DNA of 64,000 nt from Mycogone perniciosa (GCA_025331125.1 JAOALB010000005.1:372001-436000); one strand, 5' to 3'. Shown: positions 22,252 to 32,994, counted from the stretch's first letter. The notes: a model not told the origin generated them from the sequence alone. A program made the numbers and translations.

Positions 22252-22530
22252 CGTGACGACTTGCTTGCTATCGAGGATAAATGGGCAAAGCTGTTGGTGT
22301 GGGCTTGGTGTGGGTTTGGTGGTCAACTTCAAGTTTGGGTTGTTGACAAAGTTGGGGTTGTTCAGGTTAAGTTCAGAAATTCCGTCAGGTGCCAACCTAT
22401 TTATACTGTTTTTTTTTGTGCAGTGGCAGTTAGGGTTTTGAAATAAACAACTGCCAGCTCTCAGTTGCTTTGACAACGACTTTGGCATCGAGCAGGGAGA
22501 TCAGCTGGCAGAGTGCAGAAACTCGGTCCG

Positions 22531-22762
22531 TCAGCTGTCTGCTGTCAGTGACAGTTGACGGCCGATTTCTGTATGTGGGGACCTTGATGCAAGTGGTGCA
22601 ACGTAAATCTCAGCATTGCCTTTGTCTTCGCATCCAGAACAACTATATATGTTTGACTCTGGGGCCTCGCAGGAGGAGGTGATCGAAACGTTGCTTTGCA
22701 TGATAGTGGGCACGTTCTTCACGTCGTAGTCACCAGTGTAGAGGAATTGGATCATGTTATGT
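22531..22762 (-). pseudogene. BTB/POZ fragment
   Basis: On the minus strand from 22755, MIQFLYTGDYDVKNVPTIMQS matches MVQFLYTGKYEVKDVTTIMQS of BTB protein 1 nearly residue for residue. It then runs into unrelated sequence after about 21 residues. The exon-1 half of the domain and the C-terminal block are missing on this strand. A short echo of the C-terminal block, NSIGDYY, appears on the opposite strand at 22807-22827, so the copy may have been broken by an inversion. It is a decayed tandem duplicate. Confidence 0.7.
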
Positions 22763-22997
22763 ATCCACTCGGATGGGATTTTAAAACATTAGTGAATGCC
22801 ACATTCAACTCGATTGGAGACTACTATAGAAGACTGGAGACGAGGATCACCAAGTGGGAAGATTACCTTACAGAGCATCCACTCAAGACGTTAATGAGAA
22901 GCGAGTTAGGAAGAGAGCTGTTAAAGCAAGAGACATGTTTTATATTTAGATACATACAACCACAACAAAATAGGGCCTGCAAAACGCACAATTGCCA

Positions 22998-23116
22998 ACT
23001 CTGATGACCAGGGACCGATAAACTCTTGTCGCTATGGATAACTCCGATGACCCCATATAACTCTCGTAACCACAGACAACTTCCGTTACCAGAGATAACT
23101 TTGATGACCGCGGATA
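22998..23116. repeat. 19-bp minisatellite, six degenerate units
   Basis: Units start ACTCTGATGACC, ACTCTTGTCGC, ACTCCGATGACC, ACTCTCGTAACC, ACTTCCGTTACC and ACTTTGATGACC, and each ends in (G/C/T)A(T/C)A. Four consecutive units at 23041-23116 are exactly 19 bp, and the first two are 23 and 20 bp. The array lies 20 bp beyond the stop of the nuclease-like gene. Confidence 0.75.
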
Positions 23117-23135
23117 ACCTAATCCCAGTAAAAAA

Positions 23136-24731
23136 TCACTTCTTACTACCGAGAGGATTGTGCTCTCGATAGAGAGCTCGTCCCAGCGAAAGAAGAAGAA
23201 CCATGAGCCTCTCCATATGCTTCGCGTTAGTGATTTTGAAGGGCACATACTGGCGCATAGTCAAGAAGCTAGGCGTTGCCTTCTCTTGCTCGTCCGCCTC
23301 CTCATCAACAGGTAGTGGTTTCTTCGCAGGAGCTAGAGGTGGGCTTGTTCGTGCTGGCTCGCGGCTCGGAGTTTGTGGTCTGGTCTTCGTATGCATGGGC
23401 AGATTAGTAATCCAACCTGGGGGGCTAGATGCTGAGGAGCCGTGTTCTGATGATGCATCTGATTCAGCATCGGACGCGTCACCAAGAATTGGCTCGCTTG
23501 TGCCCTTATATAGCGGTGTTGGCGAGCCAGGTGAGGCCTTCCTAAGAGATCCGAGGGTTTTTTTTCCTGTGATGAACTCAAGATAGCCGTGATCGTAAGA
23601 GGCTACAGTGACATAAATCTCGTCAAAGTCTTGCGAGATGATGACTCGTCTAAGATTGGTTAGCATATGGCGAAAAAGAAGCCTCTGGGGCATCGTCGCG
23701 TACCTGTAGGTGCCCGAATCGTCAACCCGTGTAGGAAGCAGTCCTTGATTGGGCTGGCTGGAAATCCACGCTGCCATCTCCGCCCCTTCTTGCATTTGAA
23801 TAGCCCGGGTATTCGTGTTATCGCGCCGCCTTGCCTTTACCTCGATGATAGCGAGGCTGGGGCATTTCTCATCAAGCTCGCCTGTTTTGAGGGCTTGCAA
23901 GCAACCATCCACCCTGGCAGTAATAATGTCGGATTTCGATCCTTCATCCCTAACCGTAAATTCCTTGCGAACAGCGGACCACCGAAGCGATTTGGATATT
24001 GCTTGGTCATGAAGACAAAGTCACCCGAGAAGGACCAGAAGAGAGAAGTTGACTTCATCCTCTGCGGGGGGGCGCGAATGGATCAAGGAGCTGGTGCCCC
24101 CATCAAATGACCGGCCACCTGTGCTACCACCCGTGCTGCTAGCGGGGCTTTGGTGCTCTGTTTTCCCCTTCTCGCTCTGAGAGGGTCCAGCTGGTTCTTC
24201 GTCTGAACTTGACTGTGTGTATTTGGGCTGTCGGTTGGTGGAACGTTGTGGTCGTTGCGATTGTTGCGCAGGTTCGAGACGGAGTTTGAATAGGTCCTCC
24301 CCGCTCGGCATGTCGTGCAATGTCCTATCGCCGGTATCTTTAGCCTGCAACGTCTGGGCCCGCCGAATGAGAGAAAGGACAGAGTCTTTCCAAGTTGCCA
24401 GGGCATGCCATTCGCAGGGCTCTTTGCTGTCCTTGGACAATGCGCTGTACCAAGGCAGAGACCTGAGAAGATCCCGGGACTGCTTTTCAAGATCAGAAAC
24501 GTCGTCACCACCAAAATCTTTACCAAACAATGTCTTGTGGTCCGGAGACTTGTCCTCAAACAATTGCCATAGAATTCTCAACTGGAGCCAGTCCTTGAAC
24601 TCTAGCTTGGAAGCAGAGTCCATTTTAGAAATGTCGCGTAAGCCAGAACCAGTCTTAGCAAGTCCATGGTCTTTGGCGCGGCGCTCCCATTCAGCCGGAA
24701 CAGAAGGCAATGTGTTAGACTTCGCCGCCAT
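23136..24731 (-). pseudogene. PD-(D/E)XK nuclease-like protein with in-frame TGA
   Basis: One reading frame of 532 codons runs from ATG 24731 to TGA 23136, interrupted only by TGA at 24021-24023 (codon 237). The N-terminal half is helical and Ser/Pro-rich (DWLQLRILWQLFEDKSPDHK). After the stop come FTVRDEGSKSDIITA, CPSLAIIEVKARRR and IQMQEGAEMAAWI. The spacing of the aspartate and the E-x-K fits the core of a PD-(D/E)XK fold, and the block resembles a large fungal family of unknown proteins with such a domain (family attribution from memory). A Ser/Pro linker and a C-terminal helix (ITNAKHMERLMVLLLSLGRAL) follow. No ATG opens the second half, and no canonical intron removes the TGA, so a nonsense mutation or stop readthrough (context TGA CTT) is likely. 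Confidence 0.65.
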
Positions 24732-25499
24732 TGTCGATTGAAGGGTTTGATGCAGTGATTGCTTGAGTGTAGTGAAGACAGAATGATGATTGATGCTGAT
24801 CCTTTCGACATTTGAAGGTGCAGTATGGTGTCATTAAATAGTTGGCAAAGGCTATGAGGACGGTGTTTGATAATAGTACACGCAGCAAAATACGCGCCGC
24901 GAAGGTTGTCATATTTAGGCGCCCACAGTGTCAGCCTGGGTGCAGTCGAACGCCCTTTTTCGAACCAACATGCATATGAACCATGCGGCCGCAGATTCCT
25001 AGCCATGCGCAATTTATCCTTCCACAAATCGGCCAAATTATCGAAAGTGCTGGCCCACCATCAGTGTCGCAGCCGTGTGTGTTGGCATATCGCCATAGGC
25101 GCCGACAACACGAAGGGTTCAAGTCTGAGGCGAACGCCAAGAGGCTCTGCGTGACCCATCAACGCCAGTATCATCAATCAGGTTGGAATGGTTGAGGCCT
25201 TCATTTCGGCTGAGGAGCGGTTAGGCATTAACATATCTACCGCAAATCGGCCTTGCGAGACAATCTTGTCATATGCATGTTCCCCAGATGAGTAGTCTTG
25301 ACTAGCAGGAAACAGGAGAGGCCAACCCGAGCCCCAGATGCCCAGCGAATATTGCCTGCTCATCATGACTCTTGTGGGTAAACACTGGATTATCCAACAT
25401 GTGCGTGGCGCCGGGATCCTCTTGGTTTTGATCTTCTGCTCCCTGTATGGTAGTTGCCCGCGGAGATGGAGTTTCAGAAAAGCGCGTGCGGCCCCTCGG
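24732..25499. other. Intergenic region; contains possible lost tail of the next gene
   Basis: No separate gene can be supported. From 25499 down to 25302 the frame of the neighbouring three-exon gene stays open for 65 codons beyond its TAA (RGRTRFSETPSPRATT and onward, ending in TAG), so this piece may be a former C-terminus. The rest is the promoter side of the nuclease-like gene. Confidence 0.4.
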
Positions 25500-26568
25500 T
25501 TAGGCCAACAACCACCGAACCACCACCTTAGCATCCCCTGGCACACTGCCATCAGGGGAAAGAAGATTCAGCTTCCGAGAAGCTCGGATATGGAGATATC
25601 CATTCTGAGCATGCATTTGCAAGATCCGGGCTCCCCCTTCATGAAAGCTAAACACGAGAAGCTTGGATTCCAATGGTTATTAACCAAATGAATTCGCCAC
25701 AGGGAACTTGGATGACTTACGGGATGTGTATGATGTCCGCGCCACCAGCGCGTCACTAAATTGCTCTGCAATTCGCTCACGGCCACTAATACCTCACTTC
25801 GTAGAATGCGGTCATCCGGGACGATTGTGTCTTTCATGGTCACGAGGAGGTGAGGTATAGCTGGATGATGGCTAGTCTTCGGAGGTGCTCCATAACGCCG
25901 TACATTGTATATGCAAAATTCATGAAACTCGAAGCTAGATCCAATCCGTTCCCTTCCATGTTGAATGGGTTTGGTAGGATCAGGCTCACGAGTGCTGTCA
26001 GAGACCAACATTAGCATTCAGTCCTTTTCACATCATCAGAGGTGGCTTACCAATGGTATCCCCAGTATGGATTATGATGATATTCGCCGCGGTACTGGTA
26101 TTCAAGCATTTCGAAACAGTGCGTAGGAAATCGTGAAACGCAGCGAGCGTCCGGATTTCGTTTGCCGTGCTGATTAAATTCCCATTCCTCTTCAGGAACA
26201 GGTTCCGGCCATTTGTTTCTTCGTTTTGTATATCGTTGGGCATATCGTGCTGCGCGACGGGATGAACCAGGAGCAAAATATCTTGGCTCAACGTCAATGG
26301 GATGTGATTCATCAATTTTCAATTCGGCACCACGAATTATTTTGAGGTCCTTGAGGTCGTCGTCAGGCAATTGCGCAGTATTTGGGCGCTTCCGGAGCGC
26401 GCGCTTCAGTGTGGTATATTGGTCGTATAGCTGCAGATGCCATTCGCCCTGGGGGCCAGGATAGGGTCTGGGGAGGGTTTTGAGCAGCCGGCGGAGGGAC
26501 GACTGTTTGCCGGATTGCAACTGATCGAGAAGTTCTGCATATTCTGTAGGATTCGCAGGCAGTGACAT
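25500..26568 (-). CDS. Unrecognised three-exon fungal protein
   Basis: Exons 26568-26051, 25994-25721 and 25661-25500 splice in frame (phases 2 and 0, all GT..AG) into 317 residues. I do not recognise the family. The N-terminus is basic and helical (SSLRRLLKTLPRPYPGPQGEW). A Tyr/Arg-rich middle (RRAARYAQRYTKRRNKWPEPV) and an aromatic stretch (YQYRGEYHHNPYWGYH) follow. The C-terminal half has regular hydrophobic strands (PHLLVTMKDTIVPDDRILRSEV, LLVFSFHEGGARILQM, GYLHIRAS, VVVRWLLA) suggesting a folded domain. The start at 26568 (MSLPANP) is preferred to an upstream in-frame codon because it follows a leader without conserved residues. The TAA at 25500 may be a premature stop (CAA to TAA). It lies between a nuclease-like gene and BTB protein 2 in the same orientation. 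Confidence 0.6.
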
Positions 26569-27077
26569 TTTGATGGTCACGGAAGGACAGTGACAATGGA
26601 GGGCTAACTGTAGATGCGAAGCAAGGGAGGTGAGGTATGTTTTGATGAGGCGGGCGGTTGATATTATCCGATGTCGGCCCGACAACCAACTCGTGTTATC
26701 AACGCCACCAATAATCTACGCGTTGAAGCACCGATGCATTCATGATGCATCATTTCAGAGACAGCAGTAATACAAAGTATACTACGAGTAGTATGCATGT
26801 TTTGTCTCCGCCCCCATTTTACTCTGCTGAACACTTGACACTCGGACTCCGTAGCCGAGTTCCGCGATAAGCTCAACGATTTAACGGGGCTATGACCCAC
26901 GAGGTGGACCACATTCTTTACAGTACTCGTATGTTCGATCTCACGCCATGGCTTCTCCTTAAAATACCCGTCAACAACATTTTGGGACACCAACTTAGTG
27001 AGCACATGTGACATCAGTGATCTATTCGATTCAACTACAGGGGTGTAGAATAGCCAAGTTGGTGTGTAATTTAATAG
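26569..27077. other. Intergenic spacer, no gene seen
   Basis: About 500 bp between the unrecognised gene and BTB protein 2. Frames of up to 116 codons on the minus strand have no motif or splice support. A TACTACGAGTAGTA palindromic patch lies at about 26778-26791. Confidence 0.4.
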
Positions 27078-27199
27078 TCAATCCTTAACATCACTCGGGT
27101 CTTCTTCTACTTGCCGTTTCGTCCTGGACCTTGACTTCAAGTTCTGTTTTTTCCCAGCCAACGCTCAACGTCGGCTTCCAAGGTATAAATTGGGCCACG

Positions 27200-28100
27200 T
27201 TAGTTTACATCGAGTTTTTGGATTTTCCTGGCGCAACTCTTAAGACCTCTGATTTGAAAGTCCGTCATAATGCCCAGTCTCTCAAATTCATCGAAATCTG
27301 TAAAGGTAGATAGACAATCCACGGTGGCCGAAGCCAAAATGTCCAGGATCTGTTTGTCTCCCGTTGACTCCATCGCAGCAGCAGTTGCCTCGGGGAGACT
27401 TGCAGCCCATGAGCAAACCCTCGAGGTATTGTCCAAGAGGTTCTTGGTCTTGGTGTTTGCGAGCGACACAAGCCCACCAATATCGTAATAATGGCCAATC
27501 GAGTTCACCCGTATATTCTCAATGAGGGAAGCACGAGCGATCGGATTTGGCGGTGGCATCAGATCCCTTACATATTTCCTGAGGTGGAGCGGCTGTCTTC
27601 TGTGCTTGTGGGCCAGTGCAAGGCTTTCAAATCCAGTCTTACTCTCTTCGGAGTTAAATTGGTTCTGGATTTTCGGCCAACCTACTACATAATCAGCTCA
27701 TACATATCCGTGGCCATCCGAACAGTTATACCATACCTTCCCTAGACCCATCGTTATTTTCCAGGGAAGCCTGTATGTCTGCGGGAGAAACCTCATAATC
27801 ACCAGTATACAAAAACTGAACCAGTCGTTTCACGGTGCCAGGCTGGAATGCATTCATCGTAATGACATTGGTGCGTGATTCCTGTGTTGTCTTGTTGAAC
27901 AAATGCGCCTTTATTCACAGGGTATCGGGTTCACATACCTCAAATTCTCCCAGAACCGCTGCTTTAATCACTGGCGACTGCGCACAAACGATGGCTTTGT
28001 GGACTTTGAACTCCTCTCCATGGCAGACAAACTTCAGATCACTGAACTCACCAGAGTTCATCATCTGGACTAGAACAGGATTTGGGGCCTCTGTTGACAT
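27200..28100 (-). CDS. BTB/POZ protein 2
   Basis: Exons 28100-27939, 27881-27737 and 27681-27200 splice in frame to 262 residues. The BTB fold is spread over exons 1 and 2 (GEFSDLKFVCHGEEFKVHKAIVC; VKRLVQFLYTGDYEV), with the first intron after codon 54, as in the paralogue at 29 kb. A short basic linker leads to the shared block LIENIRVNSIGHYYDIGGLVSLAN and a C-terminal helix (LKSCARKIQKLD). An alternative last intron (27208-27144) would replace the final residues VN by a basic tail, NLKSRSRTKRQVEEDPSD, ending at 27078, and this aligns better with the C-terminus of BTB protein 3. Role presumably adaptor-like; partner unknown. Confidence 0.82.
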
Positions 28101-28677
28101 CGCAGAGTAGCAGCAATTCTAAGACTAGATGTTAATGATAACGAAAGGAGGGGGAGGTTGAAGGCCATCGGGCATATCGAAATTATATTTGAATCATGAT
28201 TGGATTCATTCACCTACCAGATATTGAACCTGGAGCCTTAACATAGTTCCAGTGACAAAAGTTACCATCAAAGTACAGCGCCAGTTAGTGGTGGAAGTCA
28301 CCAGATTCCCCTCCTATGCAGGAGGCCGACAACAATGACAACATTCTGTGGTCATCCACGCAGCGTTGGCATTTAGGAGCGTGTCCATTCACATTCCTGT
28401 GAAGAAGAGCCTATTAATGCTCATTAAATACTACCATGGTTTTGGGGCACAAGATTACTTTACTGTCACAACATCACTGACGATTAACAAGATGCCTTTG
28501 AAATCAACCCATTGAAGAACCTTTCTTCTTCTAGACAACCGAGTGGAATTATTTCGTCCATGCATGGAATGTTCAGGGGATGAGTTGCATCCCAAAGCTC
28601 TTCTCTCTATCGCCATCCGGATCAAAGACCAAAGTCCAGGCAGTCCAACTCAAGATCTTCGCGATGTGTAGACCGAC
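28101..28677. other. Intergenic spacer between BTB genes 2 and 3
   Basis: About 580 bp of balanced composition forming the promoter of BTB protein 2 and the 3' region of BTB protein 3. I see no gene, repeat or RNA in it. Confidence 0.5.
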
Positions 28678-29582
28678 CTAGAAAGACGGGAGTCGTCTGC
28701 GAACGAATCTGTTGTAGATCAGTTCTTCAGAAGTCTCTTGCCGACGTCGCTTCTCAAACGACTTGGACGTCAACTCCTGAATTTCCTTAGCACAGCTCTT
28801 CAGGACCCTGATGGAGAAGTCAGACATGAGACCCAAGCCCTCGAATTCGTTCAAATCCACACAGTTGAGGTTCTCTGCAATCGCCGAGGCCAAGATGTCC
28901 AGGACGCCCTTGTCTCCCGTCGAGTTGACCGCTGTCTGCACAACCGCGGGGAGGATGGGGGCCCAATATTTAGCCTTGCTGCCATCAAGGAAGCACTTGA
29001 TCTTGGTGTTCGACAAGGAGACGAGAGCATCGACACCGTAATAGTCAGCGATGGAATTGACACGGATGTGCTCGGTGAGGGCAGTCTTAGCTAGGGCCTT
29101 GGGTGGCGCTTCTGCAGCAGATTCTTGGCTCGTGGAAACGTTCTTGGGGAGCGGCGGGACTGGAGCTGTCGACTCATTGTCAGCCTCGTGGTCAGAGTCA
29201 TGCGAGGAGCCTGTCTTGTCCTCCTTTGCTTCCTTTTTCTTCTCGGGGCGAGTCTTCCCGTCGTCAGCACCCTGGTAATCGCCACTGTACAAGAACTGAA
29301 TCAACTTCTTGACGGTGGATGGATCAAATCCGTCCATTACGATGGAACTGTTTTCAGACTCCTACATTGTTGTCAGCATAACCTGCAAATCGGTGTTCTT
29401 TCACCTCGACAGGGACTTACCTGGAACTGCTCTTGAAGAGCCGCTTTGATGACGGCGGATTGCCCACACACGATGCTCTTGTGGACCTTGAACTCCTGTC
29501 CGTTGCACACGAACATCAGGTCGCTGTAGTCTCCTGAGTCAAGAAGCCTGAGCAGGACTGCGGTGATTCCATTGTTAGCCAT
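28678..29582 (-). CDS. BTB/POZ protein 3
   Basis: Exons 29582-29421 and 29361-28678 give 281 residues. Exon 1 is 54 codons and ends in phase 0 exactly as in BTB protein 2. The fold reads GDYSDLMFVCNGQEFKVHKSIVC and VKKLIQFLYSGDYQG. A Lys/Glu- and Ser-rich linker (KTRPEKKKEAKEDKTGSSHD) precedes the family block LTEHIRVNSIADYYGVDALVSLS and the helix SIRVLKSCAKEIQELTSKSFEKRRR. A basic tail that could be a nuclear localisation signal (EKRRRQ, FVRRRLPSF) closes the protein. It is first of the minus-strand array and the most complete of the short paralogues. Confidence 0.87.
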
Positions 29583-30774
29583 GGTGAAGAGTCAGTTGCG
29601 AAGGTCACACGAAGGGCTGGGTACAACTTTCGGTTGAAAGCTGTTGATGTGCACGGTTAAAGATCGATGTCAACAGCTGGCCCTATTTATTTCAAAAAGG
29701 TAAAAAAGAAATTCCGCACAAGAAGGAGGTTTTTTTAAAGAAACAATACGCAAAACAAAACAAAACGCGGTTGTCAACAGCTGCCAGCTATTGTTATTAA
29801 ACTGCGTCTGTCAATTGTCCCATCACAACTTGGAATATTCTTTAGATTACCAATCACTGATCTAAAAATCACATATAAAATTTGCTTCCACAGAGGTTTC
29901 GTTACCAGCGATCTCTACAACGTTTCTTCTGTCAATTTTAGGTTTACACATAGCAGTCATATTTATTATACAGAGTTCCTCACACGACATTCCTTAACCA
30001 CAATGTTTTGGGACATCCTACCTAACAATTCACAGATTTCATATCTAATGCCCTGAAATAGATTAAGTAGTATATCTAAACAAAAATGAAAGAAAGCCCT
30101 GCAAGTCCTACATGACGTGACGTCTCTGCGTAGGGCTGTTAGTTCCCTTCTGTTAGTTCTCCTAGTTCAATCAACCCTCAGGGTTTCACCGTCCCGTTGA
30201 CTCAGCGGCGGGCCGAAAAGCGGGGTACCTGACCGGGGCGCACTGCTGCTCCGCCCACAGGTCAGGTCATGTGTAAATTACTACAGGGGAGATAGTGCTC
30301 CGGAGTTAGTGCATGTAGCCTAAAAATGAGGGAACTGTTGCCTTGTTAGTGCTGAGATACCCAAGGCAACAACTCACTAGACTCTTATCTAGGTATTTGA
30401 AGATGAGTCAAAAAAGTTTGCCCAGCAGAGTGCCTTTTCTATTTTTTTTTCCAGGGTGGTTTTCGTATTGAGGCCTGCGAGAGGGAATTGGGTCGAGAGC
30501 AAAAAAGGGTGAAGTGGGTAAAGGAGTCAAAAACATTGCTGTTTATCTCGAATCTATCTAGTCTATGTCTATATCCATCTTGGTGATGATGAAGGGAAGA
30601 ATGCATCCCCACGTAAATTTAAACGCCCTCCAATCCATTGTGGCATCATAAATGCCAGACCTAAAACTCCTGTCATGATCACAAGTACAATGCCGCCGTG
30701 CCGTCATCCCGTCGTGGTTTTGGTACAGATAGAGAACATCGCATGGCCCAATGGCCGTGGTCGTGGGAGTCTCA
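29583..30774. other. Gene-less region with a G+C-rich hairpin
   Basis: No coding region is supported. At 30227-30267 the arms ACCTGACC and GGTCAGGT, extended inward by GGGGCG and CGCCC, form a strong hairpin with a short loop. The surrounding 100 bases are G+C-rich compared with the flanks. It might be a small structured RNA or a transposon remnant; function unknown. Confidence 0.5.
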
Positions 30775-31096
30775 TTAACTGGCATACCGGCACTGGTTGC
30801 AGCGATAGCAGTGGCACATTGGACAGCTAGAGTCTAGCTTGACAGAGAACCAGCCATTCGCGCATCGGCACTGCTATTGTTAGTGGTTGTAGCAGGAGGG
30901 CGTATAGGGATTGGGAGACGAACGCATTGCCACAAAGATACAGTTGCTGTCGCAGCTCCATTGGAGGCTCCTTGGCGACGGCTCTTGCTGCTACCAACGT
31001 GGTAGTCAGAGACGGAGGCAGACTCGCTATTACCAGATCAGTATGCGCCATCAACAGTTCAGGAGTGCTCAGCAAGTACCTGTGGTTGCGGGGCAT
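30775..31096 (-). CDS. Small cysteine-rich protein (66 aa, three exons)
   Basis: Exons 31096-31080, 31026-30942 and 30873-30775 join in frame with two canonical introns of 53 and 68 nt; the second has CTAAC just before the AG. The first 34 residues are Ser/Ala-rich. The last 32 hold QCRCANGWFSVKLDSSCPMC then HCYRCNQC, that is C-x-C, C-x2-C-x-C, C-x2-C, a spacing able to bind zinc. There is no signal peptide, so a cytosolic or nuclear zinc-knuckle-like protein is likelier than a secreted effector. I do not recognise a named family. Without transcript data the first exon (17 nt) is the weakest part of the model. Confidence 0.5.
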
Positions 31097-32994
31097 CTTG
31101 ACGAGTGTTGCGGTTGTGTATTGGAATTGGCCTTTATGGTCGAGGTTATCAAGGAGACCGAAGAGATCAAAGAGATCAAAGAGATCAAAGAGAGATCAAA
31201 GAGTAGATGACTTGAGCAAGAGAAGAGCTGGTGGAATGATCAAGTGATGTGCGAGTGAAGTGATGAATCGAAACATTCTTCTCTCGACATCTCGCCGGGT
31301 TTATATAGAAGCTCTCGCCAGGGACAGCTTCAACACTCACCCCCATGGCGCAGCAGACAGCAACAACTCTGTGACTCAGGTCCTCCCATGGGGCCAGGCA
31401 TGGCCACGGGCAAGAGACGCCTAGGGAAGTGCCCGAAGGCATCCCACGGCCTCAGCAAACAGGTAAGCTGCCATTGGGGACGTCCATTGGACAATTCCGG
31501 ACCCGGTGCTCTGGGGCGCCCCTGTCCCGGTCGTGTCCCGGCAGCGATTCCTTGCATCCTCGCCCAAGGTTAGCAACAGGGGCTTGCGAGGGTAAGGCGA
31601 GACGAAGGCTGCAAGGCAGAAGATCCAAGTGCACATTTTGCTTTCCCATTTTAAGCTTCAGTGACTCTACTCCCTCTGTATGCTGTCAGCTGAGTGCTTT
31701 GATCGAGCAAGACGAGGCGTGCAAACATGACGCTAACTGAAGAGCGCCAAAGCAAGCCAAAGCGAGGCCAAAAAAAATGATGCGGACCAGTTCGCATGCG
31801 CGCGCGCGTGGAAGAAGCGCCGTCAACGATCCGCGACAACTTTAGCCGATCGGCTGCCGAAGCGAAGGCTTGACGATTGCGAAAATGCAAAAAATACAGT
31901 CATTCGGCCGCCAATTTGGTAATACGGAGTAGGTTGCTGTGCCTTCTGTGGCCCCTGTTCACAGTCCGTGCCACGATGGGGGGGGAATCCTCAGCCTGCG
32001 CTAAAAGGCTCAAACGCCTGGAGCTCAAGGCCACCGCAGGCCACCACCGTCAAAATCGCAGGCAGAGAGAGGGGCAGCAGCAAGTCCCAGCCATCTGAGT
32101 TCTCCAGCTCCTCATAGTACTCCGTACCTCAAATCTTTACTTAGCAGTTTTCCAGGTAGTATCAGGCAGCTCACCCCATGGTCTTGGTTGGTTGGTGGTT
32201 GGTTGGTTGCAGATTTGGAAAATGGGAGGCTGTGTCCGTTCCAGAATTTCCAGAACTTCGGATCGATAACAAAACGGCGGGCGGGCGACATGGCATGAGC
32301 TCATAAGGGCAGTGCAAAACATCGAATAATCAGGCTGAACTTGCAAATGGCACCTCCCTGAGGTGAGGCAGCATCTCGTAGGCCCCACGTGAAAGATGAA
32401 AGCAAAGTGGAGCAGATGGGGCACGACGGATTGGCCCCCATTGTTGCGTTGCCCTGTGACGGCCGGGCATAAGAATATTCTCAATTCTGTGTCAGGGTTG
32501 TCGCAAGGCAGAAATGCAGAAATGCAGAGATGCGTCCTAAATAGTATCTATCTAATGGATAGATCAAACATGAACTTTCTGACAAACAGAAGAGTCACGT
32601 GACCTGCCATCTAATCCAACAATGCGCCGTTCTGACCGTTCCAGTTCATTGGTTTATTTACTGACGTCATTGGCGTCCATCAGGCTGGTTTAGGGAGAAA
32701 GCAGCGAAATGAACTGTCTTAGGCAAAATGCGGTGACAATACAAAGCAAAGTCAACCTACTTCGTACACTCGATGATGATGATAACAATAATAATAATAA
32801 CAACTTCCGCCCTCACAAATCGCTGTCGCATCATCGCCTTGACGAGTCCTCCTCAGTACTGCTCCTTCGGCGATCCCTCGGCCGCAGCGACGTAGCAAAC
32901 ACACACTCTCTCGTACGGCTACGCGCATCGACGCGCCTCATCCATCGACCAAGTCAATCGATCCCAATCCGTATACCGATCTTTGGGCCCCGTC
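31097..32994. other. Intergenic region with simple repeats
   Basis: No gene is supported. It contains a GAGATCAAA repeat (31158-31202), a GGTT-type run (about 32186-32209), a (GCGC) patch near 31798 and copies of the ACTCCGTAC/TACGGAGTA motif at about 31921 and 32119. An (AATAAT)n stretch at 32786-32802 belongs to the leader of the MARVEL gene. Confidence 0.5.

Noticed and set aside
24006..24060. Short introns around the TGA of the nuclease-like gene
   Set aside because: The only GT..AG pairs are 25-52 nt, have poor donors (GTCAAC, GTGACT) and do not keep the downstream frame.
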